From Paraburkholderia translucens (GTDB lineage Bacteria > Pseudomonadota > Gammaproteobacteria > Burkholderiales > Burkholderiaceae), in NCBI RefSeq assembly GCF_020881035.1, contig NZ_JAJITC010000007.1:186001-250000 (forward strand): a stretch of 64,000 nt of DNA, in the 5' to 3' direction. A program made the position numbers and the translations under genes. The notes beneath the pieces were generated by a model, which ran no database searches, was not told where the DNA came from, and saw nothing but the letters and a program-made list of their open reading frames with translations. Positions 25,459 to 34,756 of this stretch are shown here, piece by piece; position 1 is the stretch's first letter, and every line of letters starts with the position of its first letter.

Positions 25459-26997
25459 TCACGTTCCGCCCTGCTTGCGCATTTGCCCGATCGCGCGCTC
25501 ACGCGTTGCCGCGGCCTCCTGCACGAGCCGGTAGGCCACGTAATACTTGAATACGTTGCGCACGTACGTCGTGGGTTCGATGCCGATTTTCTCGGCGACT
25601 ACGATCTCGACGTTGTTGAACCACTTGTCGGGATCGAGACCGCGCGCCGCCGCTTCCTTGCGCATCCTGGCGATGTTTGCGGGTCCCGCGTTGTAGCTCG
25701 CGAATGCGAAAAGCGAGCGGTCCCTATCAGAGAAGTGTGCATCCGGAAAATAGCGGGACATCAGGACGTCGAGATACTTCGCCCCAGCGTGGATATTGGC
25801 TTCCGCCACACGAATATCGCCGACCGCGAGTTCCTTGCCCGTGGCCGGCATGAGCTGCATGATCCCGATCGCACCGACGTGACTGCGCGCATTCTGGTCT
25901 AGCTGGGACTCCTGATAGCCCTGTGCCGCAAGCAACAGTGGATCGAACTGGTACTGTGCGCCGTATTTTTCGAACAGCGCGATTGTCGCCCTGAACCGTT
26001 TCAGCTGCGCTGACTCCGCATTGTTGGAGATCTGCTTGATGCGCTTCATTTCCTGCTGGAGACGGACTTCCGCGACGCTCTGCTTCTTCATGTAATTCAG
26101 GTAGAAGTCGCTGATCGCCTCCTGGAGTCTGGGGCTCTTCAAACGGATTGCCCATCCGGTATAGCCTGCGTCACGCACCGCCATGTCGTTGTGCACGACG
26201 ATTCCAGGCAGTATCTGCGCCCATATCTTTGCCTTCCAGTCGTCTACGACAAGGATCTGGAGCAGCCCGACATTGAGCATCTCCATGGCGTCCTCGTCCT
26301 CGAGTGCATCGGGCAGCCGCACGAGCTTCACCGGGGCTTTGCCCTCCTTGCGAAAACGCGCGTTGAGCGCGTTCAGGCTCTCGTAATAGCTGCTGCTGGG
26401 TCGCACATGGACCGCCTTGCCGCTGAGATCGTCGAGCTTCGCGAGGGCTGGCGACTTGGGACCGGTAACGACCACCTCGCGTACGGGTTTGCGGTCACGC
26501 GGTGCCACGAAGTCGACCTGCTTCAGGCGCGTCTCGGTGACCGTCAGATTGCCCGCCGCGATGTCGCCTTTGCCCGCTGCGAGCCCCGCGAGCAACTGGT
26601 CGCGAGTCGTGGGAATAATGACCACGGTGAGAGGACGCTCGTCGAGTGTTGATCGGTATTTCTTGTTCACATAGCGCTCGAAGTCCCGCACGAGTCCGGC
26701 AGTCAGCCCACGCTCGTGTCCTTGGTCATTGGTATAGAGCGTTCGACTGTAGGGAACCAGTACACGAATCAGACGGCGGTCGAGCATCGCGTCGAAGTCG
26801 CCCGTCCACGGTTGATTGACCAGATCGATACGGCGCGCGCCGGGAGCCGACGCAGCGGTAGCGGGGGATGCCGGGAGGGCCGGCGAGGCGGCCGGTTGCG
26901 CCGCGGCACCTGGAGCGGCCAGGCACGCCGAGGGGTTGACGGCCATGCCTGAGCAGAACGCCGCGATGAACAGCAACGTTTGAATGATGCGCATCAT
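25459..26997 (-). CDS. MltF-like lytic transglycosylase with solute-binding domain
   Basis: 512 residues from the ATG at 26997; a GTG at 27051 is the alternative. A signal peptide covers about residues 1-28. A periplasmic substrate-binding-type domain spans about 55-270 (LAGLAAGKGDIAAGNLTVTETR and related blocks), and a C-terminal SLT/MltF domain about 330-470 contains LLAAQGYQESQLD (catalytic Glu), GAIGIMQLMP and AFASYNAGPANI. It should cleave peptidoglycan from the periplasm, its activity modulated by the N-terminal domain. The gene starts an apparent minus-strand run with the FAD oxidoreductase 160 bp downstream, probably unrelated in function. Confidence 0.88.
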   Translation of the reverse strand: MMRIIQTLLFIAAFCSGMAVNPSACLAAPGAAAQPAASPALPASPATAASAPGARRIDLVNQPWTGDFDAMLDRRLIRVLVPYSRTLYTNDQGHERGLTAGLVRDFERYVNKKYRSTLDERPLTVVIIPTTRDQLLAGLAAGKGDIAAGNLTVTETRLKQVDFVAPRDRKPVREVVVTGPKSPALAKLDDLSGKAVHVRPSSSYYESLNALNARFRKEGKAPVKLVRLPDALEDEDAMEMLNVGLLQILVVDDWKAKIWAQILPGIVVHNDMAVRDAGYTGWAIRLKSPRLQEAISDFYLNYMKKQSVAEVRLQQEMKRIKQISNNAESAQLKRFRATIALFEKYGAQYQFDPLLLAAQGYQESQLDQNARSHVGAIGIMQLMPATGKELAVGDIRVAEANIHAGAKYLDVLMSRYFPDAHFSDRDRSLFAFASYNAGPANIARMRKEAAARGLDPDKWFNNVEIVVAEKIGIEPTTYVRNVFKYYVAYRLVQEAAATRERAIGQMRKQGGT

Positions 26998-27167
26998 AAA
27001 AAATCCAGCCGCTACACCCGCGTTCGATCTGGCACTCAGCTGTCGCGACACAGGAGATGCGCACGTGGGCGGAGGCGAGGCGGATGTGAGAGACGACTGA
27101 CGTTTGTCGTCCAGTGCTACCCAATGAACCCGGCGCGCGCCCTTCGACGCGGCGCCGGGAACCGCGC

Positions 27168-27644
27168 TCAGTGGGCGCCGGCTGAAAACGCCAACGTCGC
27201 GCGCGCGCTGCCGTTACCGCGGACGTGCACGGTCTCCTTTCTGGTCTCGCCGCTATAGGTGGCGGTGACCGTATAGCGCCCTGGAGGCAGCCGCACGAAC
27301 AGGTACGGCCCCTTCGACGTGGTATCAAGCACGGTCGCGCCGCCAGCTTTGGCAATCTGCACCTGGACGTCGGCCACATAGTTCGCGTTGGGACCGGTGA
27401 ACTGCAGCGACAGCGGCCACTGCCTGCGTGCCTGCCGCATAGCAGTCCACTCGTCGTGACCGACTCCGCCCGTGACGAACGTTATGTCGCCTTCCTGTTG
27501 GGTCGGTGGCATGCCGGTCGTATGGATCGGGCTGGCGGCCTGTGGAGCGGCGGTCTGCGCCACTGCGCCGCCTGCCTGAGCGAGCACGAACGCCGCGGCA
27601 AGCAGGGTCGACGCGATCCGGGGAGCGTTGCGTTTCATTTCCAT
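27168..27644 (-). CDS. Secreted carboxypeptidase-regulatory-like beta-sandwich protein
   Basis: 158 residues. AAGGAG lies 8 bases before the ATG. A signal peptide ends near residue 30 (GGAVAQTAA). The C-terminal half (VQIAKAGGATVLDTTSKGPYLFVRLPPGRYTVTATYSGE) has the pattern of CarboxypepD_reg-like/transthyretin-like beta-sandwich domains, including the PPGRYTVTA motif. It is probably a periplasmic carbohydrate- or protein-binding module; no catalytic motif is seen. It lies 170 bp upstream of the transglycosylase, same strand. Confidence 0.75.
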   Translation of the reverse strand: MEMKRNAPRIASTLLAAAFVLAQAGGAVAQTAAPQAASPIHTTGMPPTQQEGDITFVTGGVGHDEWTAMRQARRQWPLSLQFTGPNANYVADVQVQIAKAGGATVLDTTSKGPYLFVRLPPGRYTVTATYSGETRKETVHVRGNGSARATLAFSAGAH

Positions 27645-27774
27645 CGTGACTGCTCCTTACAGTAATTGCCGACTTTGGGCGAACCTGCGTGCCCGGACCG
27701 TCGGACGGAAAAAGCCTTGCGATAGGCCGGAAACGCATCGCGCTCCCAAGCCGACGACTGAGAGACAAGACACG

Positions 27775-29277
27775 TCAATTTGGTTTGGAACCTCCATGAA
27801 CCGGCGTTGGCGGTCCACCTCCCGTTGAAGCCTCGGTTTGCGCCGGGGGGACGCGTGGCATGCGGATACCCGCGTAGGCGATCGCAACCGTCAGCAGCGG
27901 ACTTACCACACAAAATACAGCAAAGGGGGCGTAGCTGAGCGTCGGCACGCCAAGCGTCACTGCCATAAACGCCCCGCAACTGTTCCAGGGGATCAGCGCG
28001 CCTGTGGTCGTGGCCGAATCACCAACGGAACGCGATAACACGATGGGTGCGTAACCGCGTGCCGCGAATGCATTTTTGAACATCCGGGCCGGCAGCACGG
28101 CTGCGATGAACTGGTCCGCCGTAACAACGTTCGTCGCGATGGTCGCCAGCACCAGGGAGCCGACCAGCGCCCCACCGCTCTTGGCCCAATCAACGACCGG
28201 GGTAATGAGGCGTTCGATCGCGCCGCACTTCTCGACCACCCCGCCGAATGCCAGTGCCGTGATGATCAGCCAGATGGTATTCAACATGCTGTCCATCCCG
28301 CCGCGAGTGAGGAGCGTATCAAGCACTGGATTTCCAGTCGTGGACTTGTAGCCGCTCCCAAGCGCAAGCCATACGCCTTTGAGCATCGCAATCGGAATCG
28401 GCACGCCCTCTCGTGCTGCGGCAAATGCAATGACTCGCTGTGGCTCGACGAAAACGGCAACCGCGCCACCCGCCAGTGCGCCAAGAAAGATGGTGGTAAA
28501 TGGAGGCAGCCGGAACAGCGTCAGCACGACGACAACAATGAGCGGCAGGAACAACACAGGTGATATGTAGAATGCGCTCCGCATTGCGGCAACCTCGGCA
28601 CTCGCATCGAAGTCGCCCGGGCGGCCCAGCAGATAAAACACGGCCAGCGTGATGACGATCGCGACAAGTGATGTCAGCAGCGTCTCGCGCACGTGTTGAT
28701 ACAGATCGACACCCGCGGCAGCGGCCGCAAGATTCGCGGTGTCCGAGAGCGGCGAAGACTTGTCGCCGAAATACGCGCCGGAAATCACTGCACCGGCCGT
28801 GATGGCCGGGCTCAGACCCATGCTCTGCGCAATGCCCATCAGGCCGATTCCGATCGTGCCCGCGACCGTCCACGACGTCCCGATGGCGAACGAGATCAGC
28901 GCGCAGATTGCGCACGCCGTAACGTAAAAGTAGTCCGGGCTAAGCAATTTCAGCCCGTAATAGACCATGGCGACGATCGTGCCGCAGAGCGCCCACGTGC
29001 CGATCAGCGCGCCGACTGCGAACAGGATGAGAATCGCGCCGATACCGGAACTGACACTTGCATTCGCGGCCTCGCCCAGCGACGCGAGCGAATGACCACG
29101 ACGCCAGCCGACAAATACGGCCAGCATGGTCGCCACGACGAGCGCCACCTGGTTCGGACCGTTCGCGCCACCATCGCCGAACAGGTAGAAGGACAGACCG
29201 ACGAGCAGGATGAGACCGGCAATCGGAATCAGTGCTTCGAACATCGTGACCGGCTGAGGTGAATCGCGCCGCTTCAT
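27775..29277 (-). CDS. Na+/H+ antiporter, NhaC family
   Basis: 500 residues from the ATG at 29277, which has GGAG about 7 bases upstream; the ATG six bases earlier is too close to it. About eleven membrane segments. NhaC/IT-superfamily hallmarks are SFAIGTSWTVAGTIGIGLMGIA (about 130-150), GAYFGDKSSPLSDTANLAAAA (about 165-185) and VGDSATTTGALIPWNSCGAFMA near the C-terminus. Such proteins exchange sodium (sometimes malate/lactate) for protons at the inner membrane. The proline-rich cytoplasmic tail is not conserved. It is monocistronic. Confidence 0.9.
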   Translation of the reverse strand: MKRRDSPQPVTMFEALIPIAGLILLVGLSFYLFGDGGANGPNQVALVVATMLAVFVGWRRGHSLASLGEAANASVSSGIGAILILFAVGALIGTWALCGTIVAMVYYGLKLLSPDYFYVTACAICALISFAIGTSWTVAGTIGIGLMGIAQSMGLSPAITAGAVISGAYFGDKSSPLSDTANLAAAAAGVDLYQHVRETLLTSLVAIVITLAVFYLLGRPGDFDASAEVAAMRSAFYISPVLFLPLIVVVVLTLFRLPPFTTIFLGALAGGAVAVFVEPQRVIAFAAAREGVPIPIAMLKGVWLALGSGYKSTTGNPVLDTLLTRGGMDSMLNTIWLIITALAFGGVVEKCGAIERLITPVVDWAKSGGALVGSLVLATIATNVVTADQFIAAVLPARMFKNAFAARGYAPIVLSRSVGDSATTTGALIPWNSCGAFMAVTLGVPTLSYAPFAVFCVVSPLLTVAIAYAGIRMPRVPPAQTEASTGGGPPTPVHGGSKPN

Positions 29278-30032
29278 CGCCATGCTCCGTTTGTTTGTCC
29301 GGTAGTCCCAACGTTGCCATACACAACCGTACGACGCGGCGATGGCGGTCCGGGCGGGCCCGCCATTCCTTCAAGCATAGGAAAGAATCATTGCTGCGTG
29401 AAGACGCGCCCGAGTCGGCGCTAGCAGAGGAACAAGTGGAGTCGAAATGCGGGGCGCGAAGCGCTGCGACGATTGCCGGCGAAATAATGCGCATAGCATT
29501 CGCGGCGATGGATGCGTATACGCATGGGTAATGTGCACGGGTCCTGAACGAGTCAGAGAAATTCCATAAACTCGACGCGCACGAAAATCCGTGCTTCTCT
29601 CCGTAAAAATGACCCAATGTGCCTGAGCGAATTCGGTCGCCATATGCAAAATAGATTATCCATCGTCTCGATCGTGGGATCTCCGTTATCAAACGCCGGC
29701 TTTTCGGTTAAAACTGGAATTTCAGCGTCGTCTTGATTAGTCTATTTCGAGTGCGCCTGAAGCAATACCAGGCGTCGAGCCTGCAACCGAAGCCCTGGCT
29801 TCTTGTAGCGCCTGCACTCCTAATCCGGCCGCCGTTCGTTAATTATCCTTTTTAAAGGGGCCAATGAAGACGCCGGGATGAGCAGCACAGAAAATTTCGC
29901 AAAATATGAAGTCACATTAATTTATATTCCTTCGGTCCTCGTTTGTTTGAGCTTGGCGAAGGACAAATCAATTTCGGCAAACATATTTCACTTGCAGCGT
30001 TTCACATTAGTCCGTTGTCCAGTGGAGTTGCC
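29278..30032. other. AT-richer intergenic region upstream of the autotransporter
   Basis: About 750 bp between two divergent genes, NhaC and the autotransporter. GC falls noticeably from about 29500 to 30000 (tracts such as AATTTATATTCC near 29920). No gene is supported; in-frame extension of the autotransporter to 29943 lacks a ribosome site. The AT-rich stretch before 30033 probably contains the autotransporter promoter. Lower GC around a surface-protein gene is common in transferred DNA. Confidence 0.4.
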
Positions 30033-33000
30033 ATGAAACCGTTCGCGCGTTCAAACCAGTCGACATATTCGGGTCTTTTGCCGTTTTGCAGGTTTGCTGG
30101 GCTGCAACAGGCGGTGAAGATGACCGGGACGGTCGAGACTCCCGGAAGTACTGGGCCCGGCAGGTTCCTCAGGCGCCAAAAAAACGCCAAAAGATCGGTC
30201 GGGGCTGAAGTCATGCTGCTGGTCTTCGGAGCGATGTTAGTTCCCAGCGTCGGCCTCGCGCAGTCGAATCTGCACGTTGACGGCAATGCCACGGAGACTG
30301 CGGCCGTCGGGCCGTCGTCGTTTGCTACCGTCGTTGCGGGATTCAATAGCGGGACGGTCGGTGGCGTTCCGGGCGGGACATTCGTCGTTCCGGCCGGTGC
30401 GACCGTCACACTCAGCGGTATTCATATCGGGCAGGCGGCGGGGAGCACCGGCCTCGTCGACGTGAATGGCGGGTCGATCGGTACGACGAACCCCCAATCC
30501 CAGTACTACATTGGCTTTAACGGCTCCGGCACGTTTACGGTGAGAAACGGCGGCACTGTCACCAGCCTCTCTCAAAGCTTCGTCGGTTACAACCCGGGCA
30601 GCAGCGGTGTGCTCACAGTCGACGGCCACGGGTCTCAGTATACGAACACGGGCTTCTTTGTCGTTGGGAACGGCGGCCCTGCGCAACTCAACGTGACCAA
30701 CGGCGGCGCCGTCTCCAGTCCGGGGGGCACGCTGCAGATCGGGGGCGGCTCGACTGCGACTGCCCTTGTGAGCGGAGCCAATAGCAGCCTCAGCGCCGGA
30801 ACCTTTCTAGGCGTCGGCGTCAGTCCCGGCAGTGCCGGCACGCTGACGATTACCGACGGCGGCATGGCCACGAGCGGAAGCGGGACCTATCTCACTTTCA
30901 ACGGTGCCTCGGGCAGCGTGCCCGCTTCGACAGGAACCATCACTGTGTCGAACGGCGGACGGCTCACTTCACCGCTTCTCGTGGTCGGCACGCGGGGCCC
31001 CGCGGATCTGAATATCCAGTCCAACGGCACCGTGGCGATCAGCGGGCCAACCATCGTGGGCGCCGTCGCTGGCACGAGTTCGCTCGAGGTCAGCGGTCCG
31101 GGCGCGACCCTCGACGTGCAAAACGGCGACCTGACCGTGGGTGGGCAGGGTAACGGAACGATGACGGTCTCTAACCAGGGAACCGTCAACGTGACAGGCA
31201 GCGGCGCCACATCCATCGCAGGGCAGTGCGGCGCGGGACTGACATCATTCTGTAGCACGCCGATTCACGGCGGTTCCGGCACCGTCACCGTTACCGACTC
31301 CGGTTCGGTGCTGAACGCGGGCACGTCGCTCGCTGTCGGCCAGTTCGGCCCGGGGACGCTGACCATTGAGAACGGCGCACAGGTCGTAGCGAACGCCGTC
31401 TCCATTGCGGAGAATGCCGGCTCGACCGGGACGCTGAATATTGGCGCCGCCGCCGGCGCGGCACCGGTCGCGCCCGGCACGCTCGATGCCCGCACGCTGA
31501 CGTTTGGCGCCGGTACGGGCACGCTCGTGTTCAACCACACCGACACCAGTGGCAACTACGTGTTCCCTGCCGCCATTACCGGCACTGGCTCGGTCAACGT
31601 GTTGAGCGGCGAAACGGTGATGACCGGCGCAAGCACGTATAGCGGCCTGACCACGGTCGCGGGCGGCGTCCTGGCGGCGGGTGCCGCCCACGTCTTCAGC
31701 GCGAACTCCGACTACACCATCGAGTCCGGCGCAACGATGGATCTGCGCGGCTTCGACCAGCACGTGGGGAGCGTGGACAATGCAGGCCTCATTCGCGTCT
31801 CCGGCGATCCGGGAACCGAGGCGATCGCGCACAACTATGTCGGGCGGGACGGCGTCATTGCCATCGACACCTTCCTGGCCGGCGACGGTGCGCCCTCGGA
31901 CAAGCTCATCCTCGACGGCGGCACGGCCATCGGTACGTCCAAGCTGGTGATCACCAACGCCGGCGGTCCTGGCGGGTTGACGCTCGCCGACGGCATCCCG
32001 GTTGTGGAGACGGTCAACGGCGGCACCACCGACCAGGAAAAATTCAGGCTCTGCTGCGAAGTGCGCGGTGGCATGTACACCTACTATCTTTTTCGGGGCG
32101 GGGTGGTTTCCTCCCAACCGGAAGACTGGTTCCTGCGCTCGGATATGGTCATTGGCCCCGAGGAGCCTGGGGGGCCTGGGGGGTCTACGGAGCCCGGGGA
32201 ATCCGGGGTGACTGAAGAACCTGCGATCCCGGACCTGGAAGAGCTTCCTCTCGATCCGCCGCCGTCCGTCCTGCCCCCGGGCTTGTACCCGATCCTCGGA
32301 CCGGAGATCGCCACCTACTCGGTCGTGCAACCGCTCGCGCGGCAACTGGGCCTGACCATGCTCGGCACGCTGCACGAGCGCATCGGCGACACGCTCACCG
32401 ACGCCGGGGGCGGCACGGCCGGTGCGGGGCTCGCCCACTCGGCCTGGGGCCGGGTGTTCGGCCAGCAGGTCGACAACCACTACCAGACCTACACCGATGC
32501 CCGCGCGCACGGCCAGGTGATCGGTGTGCAGGCCGGGCTGGACGTGTGGCGCGGCAGTTTCCTGCCCGGCCACCGCGACGCGGCCGGGGTCTATTTCGCG
32601 TACGGCAACGGCAACGTCGACGTGGACGGCCTCGTCACCAACGCCGATGCGACCGCCTATGTGCTGAACCACACCGGCAGGGTGAACCTCAACGCGTATT
32701 CCGGCGGCGCGTACTGGACCCATTACGGCCCGGGCGGATGGTACGTCGACGCGATCCTGCAGGGCACCCACTACGACGGCGATGCGACGACGCAGAACGC
32801 CCGTCTGCCCCTCTCGGGGTCCGGCTTCGCCACCTCGCTCGAAGCGGGCTATCCGTTCAGTCTGCCGCTGGGGCCGGGCTTCGTGCTCGAACCCCAGGCG
32901 CAGATCATCTGGCAGCACGTCGGCCTTTCCGAGGACAACGACGGGCTGGGCGCGGTCGATCCGGGCTCGACCTCGGGTGTCAGCGGGCGGCTCGGCGTGC

Positions 33001-33290
33001 GCGGGCGGTGGACCATCGAGCGCGTCAACGGCCAGGTGTGGCAGCCGTACGTGCGCGCCAATCTCTGGCGCGACTGGGGGGCGGGGGCGACCACGACGTA
33101 CGCGGGGGTCGACCACGTGCCGCTCAGCCAGCAAACCACGCGCATGGACTTCGCCGCGGGCGTGAGCGCGAAGCTCGACACGCGCATGAGCCTGTACGGG
33201 CAGTTCGGCTACCAGTTCTCGATCAACAGCTCCGCGACCGGCAGTCAGAAGGGTGTCTGGGGCGACGTCGGACTGCGGTATACGTGGTGA
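30033..33290 (+). CDS. Type V autotransporter with T5SS/PEP-CTERM-type repeats
   Basis: 1085 residues from the ATG at 30033 (GGAG 7 bases upstream). The N-terminus is an unusually long signal region: about 55 polar residues, then a hydrophobic stretch ending SVGLA-QS near residue 76. Residues about 100-480 are Gly/Ser/Thr-rich repeats of ~45-50 residues with recurring VG-x-x-GSG-x-LTV-x-NGG-x-V motifs, the beta-helix repeat type named T5SS/PEP-CTERM-associated; one autotransporter beta-strand repeat (GANTYSGLTTVAGG-like) follows at about 530. A Pro/Glu linker near 710-750 leads to a C-terminal beta-barrel from about 800 to the terminal Trp (GLRYTW). A surface adhesin is likely. Confidence 0.92.
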   Translation: MKPFARSNQSTYSGLLPFCRFAGLQQAVKMTGTVETPGSTGPGRFLRRQKNAKRSVGAEVMLLVFGAMLVPSVGLAQSNLHVDGNATETAAVGPSSFATVVAGFNSGTVGGVPGGTFVVPAGATVTLSGIHIGQAAGSTGLVDVNGGSIGTTNPQSQYYIGFNGSGTFTVRNGGTVTSLSQSFVGYNPGSSGVLTVDGHGSQYTNTGFFVVGNGGPAQLNVTNGGAVSSPGGTLQIGGGSTATALVSGANSSLSAGTFLGVGVSPGSAGTLTITDGGMATSGSGTYLTFNGASGSVPASTGTITVSNGGRLTSPLLVVGTRGPADLNIQSNGTVAISGPTIVGAVAGTSSLEVSGPGATLDVQNGDLTVGGQGNGTMTVSNQGTVNVTGSGATSIAGQCGAGLTSFCSTPIHGGSGTVTVTDSGSVLNAGTSLAVGQFGPGTLTIENGAQVVANAVSIAENAGSTGTLNIGAAAGAAPVAPGTLDARTLTFGAGTGTLVFNHTDTSGNYVFPAAITGTGSVNVLSGETVMTGASTYSGLTTVAGGVLAAGAAHVFSANSDYTIESGATMDLRGFDQHVGSVDNAGLIRVSGDPGTEAIAHNYVGRDGVIAIDTFLAGDGAPSDKLILDGGTAIGTSKLVITNAGGPGGLTLADGIPVVETVNGGTTDQEKFRLCCEVRGGMYTYYLFRGGVVSSQPEDWFLRSDMVIGPEEPGGPGGSTEPGESGVTEEPAIPDLEELPLDPPPSVLPPGLYPILGPEIATYSVVQPLARQLGLTMLGTLHERIGDTLTDAGGGTAGAGLAHSAWGRVFGQQVDNHYQTYTDARAHGQVIGVQAGLDVWRGSFLPGHRDAAGVYFAYGNGNVDVDGLVTNADATAYVLNHTGRVNLNAYSGGAYWTHYGPGGWYVDAILQGTHYDGDATTQNARLPLSGSGFATSLEAGYPFSLPLGPGFVLEPQAQIIWQHVGLSEDNDGLGAVDPGSTSGVSGRLGVRGRWTIERVNGQVWQPYVRANLWRDWGAGATTTYAGVDHVPLSQQTTRMDFAAGVSAKLDTRMSLYGQFGYQFSINSSATGSQKGVWGDVGLRYTW

Positions 33291-33621
33291 CATCGCGCGT
33301 CGACCTGCCAGCCCGTCACGATCCGTGCGACTCCAACGACGTGCAGTGACGGATGGCTGCACGCCCGTGTTATCGCTAAGTCAATATGGCGAGATGACGC
33401 ATGCGCTTCTCGCAATAGAGGGTTTACCCTGGAAAACCCGACTGAAAGCTATTTGAAATAAACGCAACGTTCGTTAGAATGAGTCCCGTTCCAAGACGAG
33501 TCCGATAGAACTCATCTGCGCCTCGCTGCACCGGAGGCAACCTCAACTGGCTGGCAACGTCACGCAAACTTGAAAGGCAGTCATCGTTATTCGGTACACC
33601 TACTTTAATGGAGAGAAGATC
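33291..33621. other. Intergenic region with no recognised element
   Basis: 330 bp between the autotransporter stop and a small periplasmic protein gene on the same strand. AT-richer near 33440-33480 (TTGAAATAAACGCAACGTTCG), a possible promoter for the small gene. No terminator with a U-run was seen after the autotransporter. Confidence 0.35.
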
Positions 33622-33981
33622 ATGAGTCGTCTTACCAAAGGAATCGCCGCAACCTTCGTCGCGTTCGGACTGCTGACTTCCGGCGCTGCTTTCGCCGAGC
33701 AGCCGGCGAACGCTGCACCCCAGGTTGCAGAGGCCGCTTCTGCGCCGGCGACTGTCCACAGCGATCCGATCGTCCAGAAGCGAATGGAGATTCGCGAGGC
33801 CAACCGCGAAGAACGTGCGAAGCGAGCGGAAGCCAGAAAGACGTTCAGGGCCGAAGCACGCGAGGCACGGCAGCAACGCAACGCGTCGGTCAGTGAGTCC
33901 CGCGACCGCGCGCGCGCCGCCTTGGCTGAATCGGCACAACCGGGCACCACGCAGGCCGGCGAAGCGCACAACGTCCAATAA
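33622..33981 (+). CDS. Small charged periplasmic protein of unknown function
   Basis: 119 residues. GGAGAG lies 7 bases before the ATG. A signal peptide covers residues 1-25 (ending GAAFA-EQ). The mature part is highly charged, Arg/Glu/Ala-rich and helical, with a likely coiled coil at about 50-105 (KRMEIREANREERAKRAEA). No cysteines, no known domain. Such small charged periplasmic proteins are common in Burkholderiaceae; some resemble Spy/CpxP-type chaperones in composition only. Function unassigned. Confidence 0.65.
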   Translation: MSRLTKGIAATFVAFGLLTSGAAFAEQPANAAPQVAEAASAPATVHSDPIVQKRMEIREANREERAKRAEARKTFRAEAREARQQRNASVSESRDRARAALAESAQPGTTQAGEAHNVQ

Positions 33982-34183
33982 AGTTGTACAGGCTCGACGG
34001 ACGGATTTGCAGTCAGCGGTTTGATCTGATCCAGTCTCCGTCGAGCGTTGAAGGGCGGGTTATTCGCGGACGGCCAGCGGGTCGCCTCGCACGACCATGA
34101 CGCCGCCTTCAGGAGGTGGCATCCGCCACCCTCAGTACACTCGCCGGCTCGCATCATGCGGGCCGGCTATCTGCATTACGCGT

Positions 34184-34216
34184 GCGTCCCGCTTGCGTCC
34201 CACTTGCGTCCCCCTT
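34184..34216. repeat. Short tandem repeat, 11 bp x 3
   Basis: Three consecutive 11-mers differing only at position 8: GCGTCCCGCTT, GCGTCCCACTT, GCGTCCCCCTT. It lies in the non-coding gap between the small periplasmic protein and the end of the Ehr operon. No function is evident. Confidence 0.6.
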
Positions 34217-34246
34217 GCACTGCCGCCTGGCGGACAGTGAATCCGC

Positions 34247-34756
34247 TCAGCGCGCCCGGCAAGCCGTCCGGATGCCTCGCAACAAATCAACCGGTGGCGG
34301 CGGACATCCGGGGATCATCACGTCGACCGGCAAGATCGACGAAACCGGACCGCACACCGCGTAACTCTCGGCAAAAATCCCGCCTGTGCACGCGCATTCG
34401 CCTGCCGCAACGACGAGTTTCGGGGCGGGTGCCGCATCGTACGCGGCGAGCATGGCCGCCCGCATGTTCAGCGTCACGGGTCCGGTCACGAGCAGCATGT
34501 CTGCATGCCGCGGGCTCGCGACGAACTTGATTCCGAGCCCTTCGATGTTGTAGTACGGATTGTTCAGCGCGTGGATCTCCAGCTCGCACCCGTTGCATGA
34601 GCCCGCGTCGATCTGCCGGATGCACAGCGCGCGCCCGAGCAGAGCGAGAATGTCCTGACGTATCTGTCGCTCCTCGTGGTGCCACGCGTCTTCTGCCGAC
34701 GGCGCAGGTTCGTCGGGAAAGCCGGTGCGCGCGAATTGCCGGATGAGTTGCCACAT
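34247..34756 (-). CDS. Ehr/complex-I-like small subunit (NuoB/HyfI-like), [4Fe-4S]
   Basis: 169 residues. Cysteines C54 and C57 (GSCNGCE), C121/C123 (GECACTGG) and C151 (PGCPP) form the N2-type [4Fe-4S] site of NuoB/HycG/HyfI proteins, so this electron-transfer subunit looks functional. The ATG overlaps the stop of the large-subunit gene (TGATG at 34756). It is the last of the six-gene operon. Although homologous to hydrogenase-4 subunit I, its partner large subunit lacks the nickel site, so hydrogenase function should not be assumed. Confidence 0.9.
   Translation of the reverse strand: MWQLIRQFARTGFPDEPAPSAEDAWHHEERQIRQDILALLGRALCIRQIDAGSCNGCELEIHALNNPYYNIEGLGIKFVASPRHADMLLVTGPVTLNMRAAMLAAYDAAPAPKLVVAAGECACTGGIFAESYAVCGPVSSILPVDVMIPGCPPPPVDLLRGIRTACRAR

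Noticed and set aside
31245..33362. 705-residue open frame antisense to the autotransporter
   Set aside because: It is the mirror of a GC-rich repeat gene; composition is Arg/Ala/Gly-biased, there is no ribosome site and no recognisable domain.
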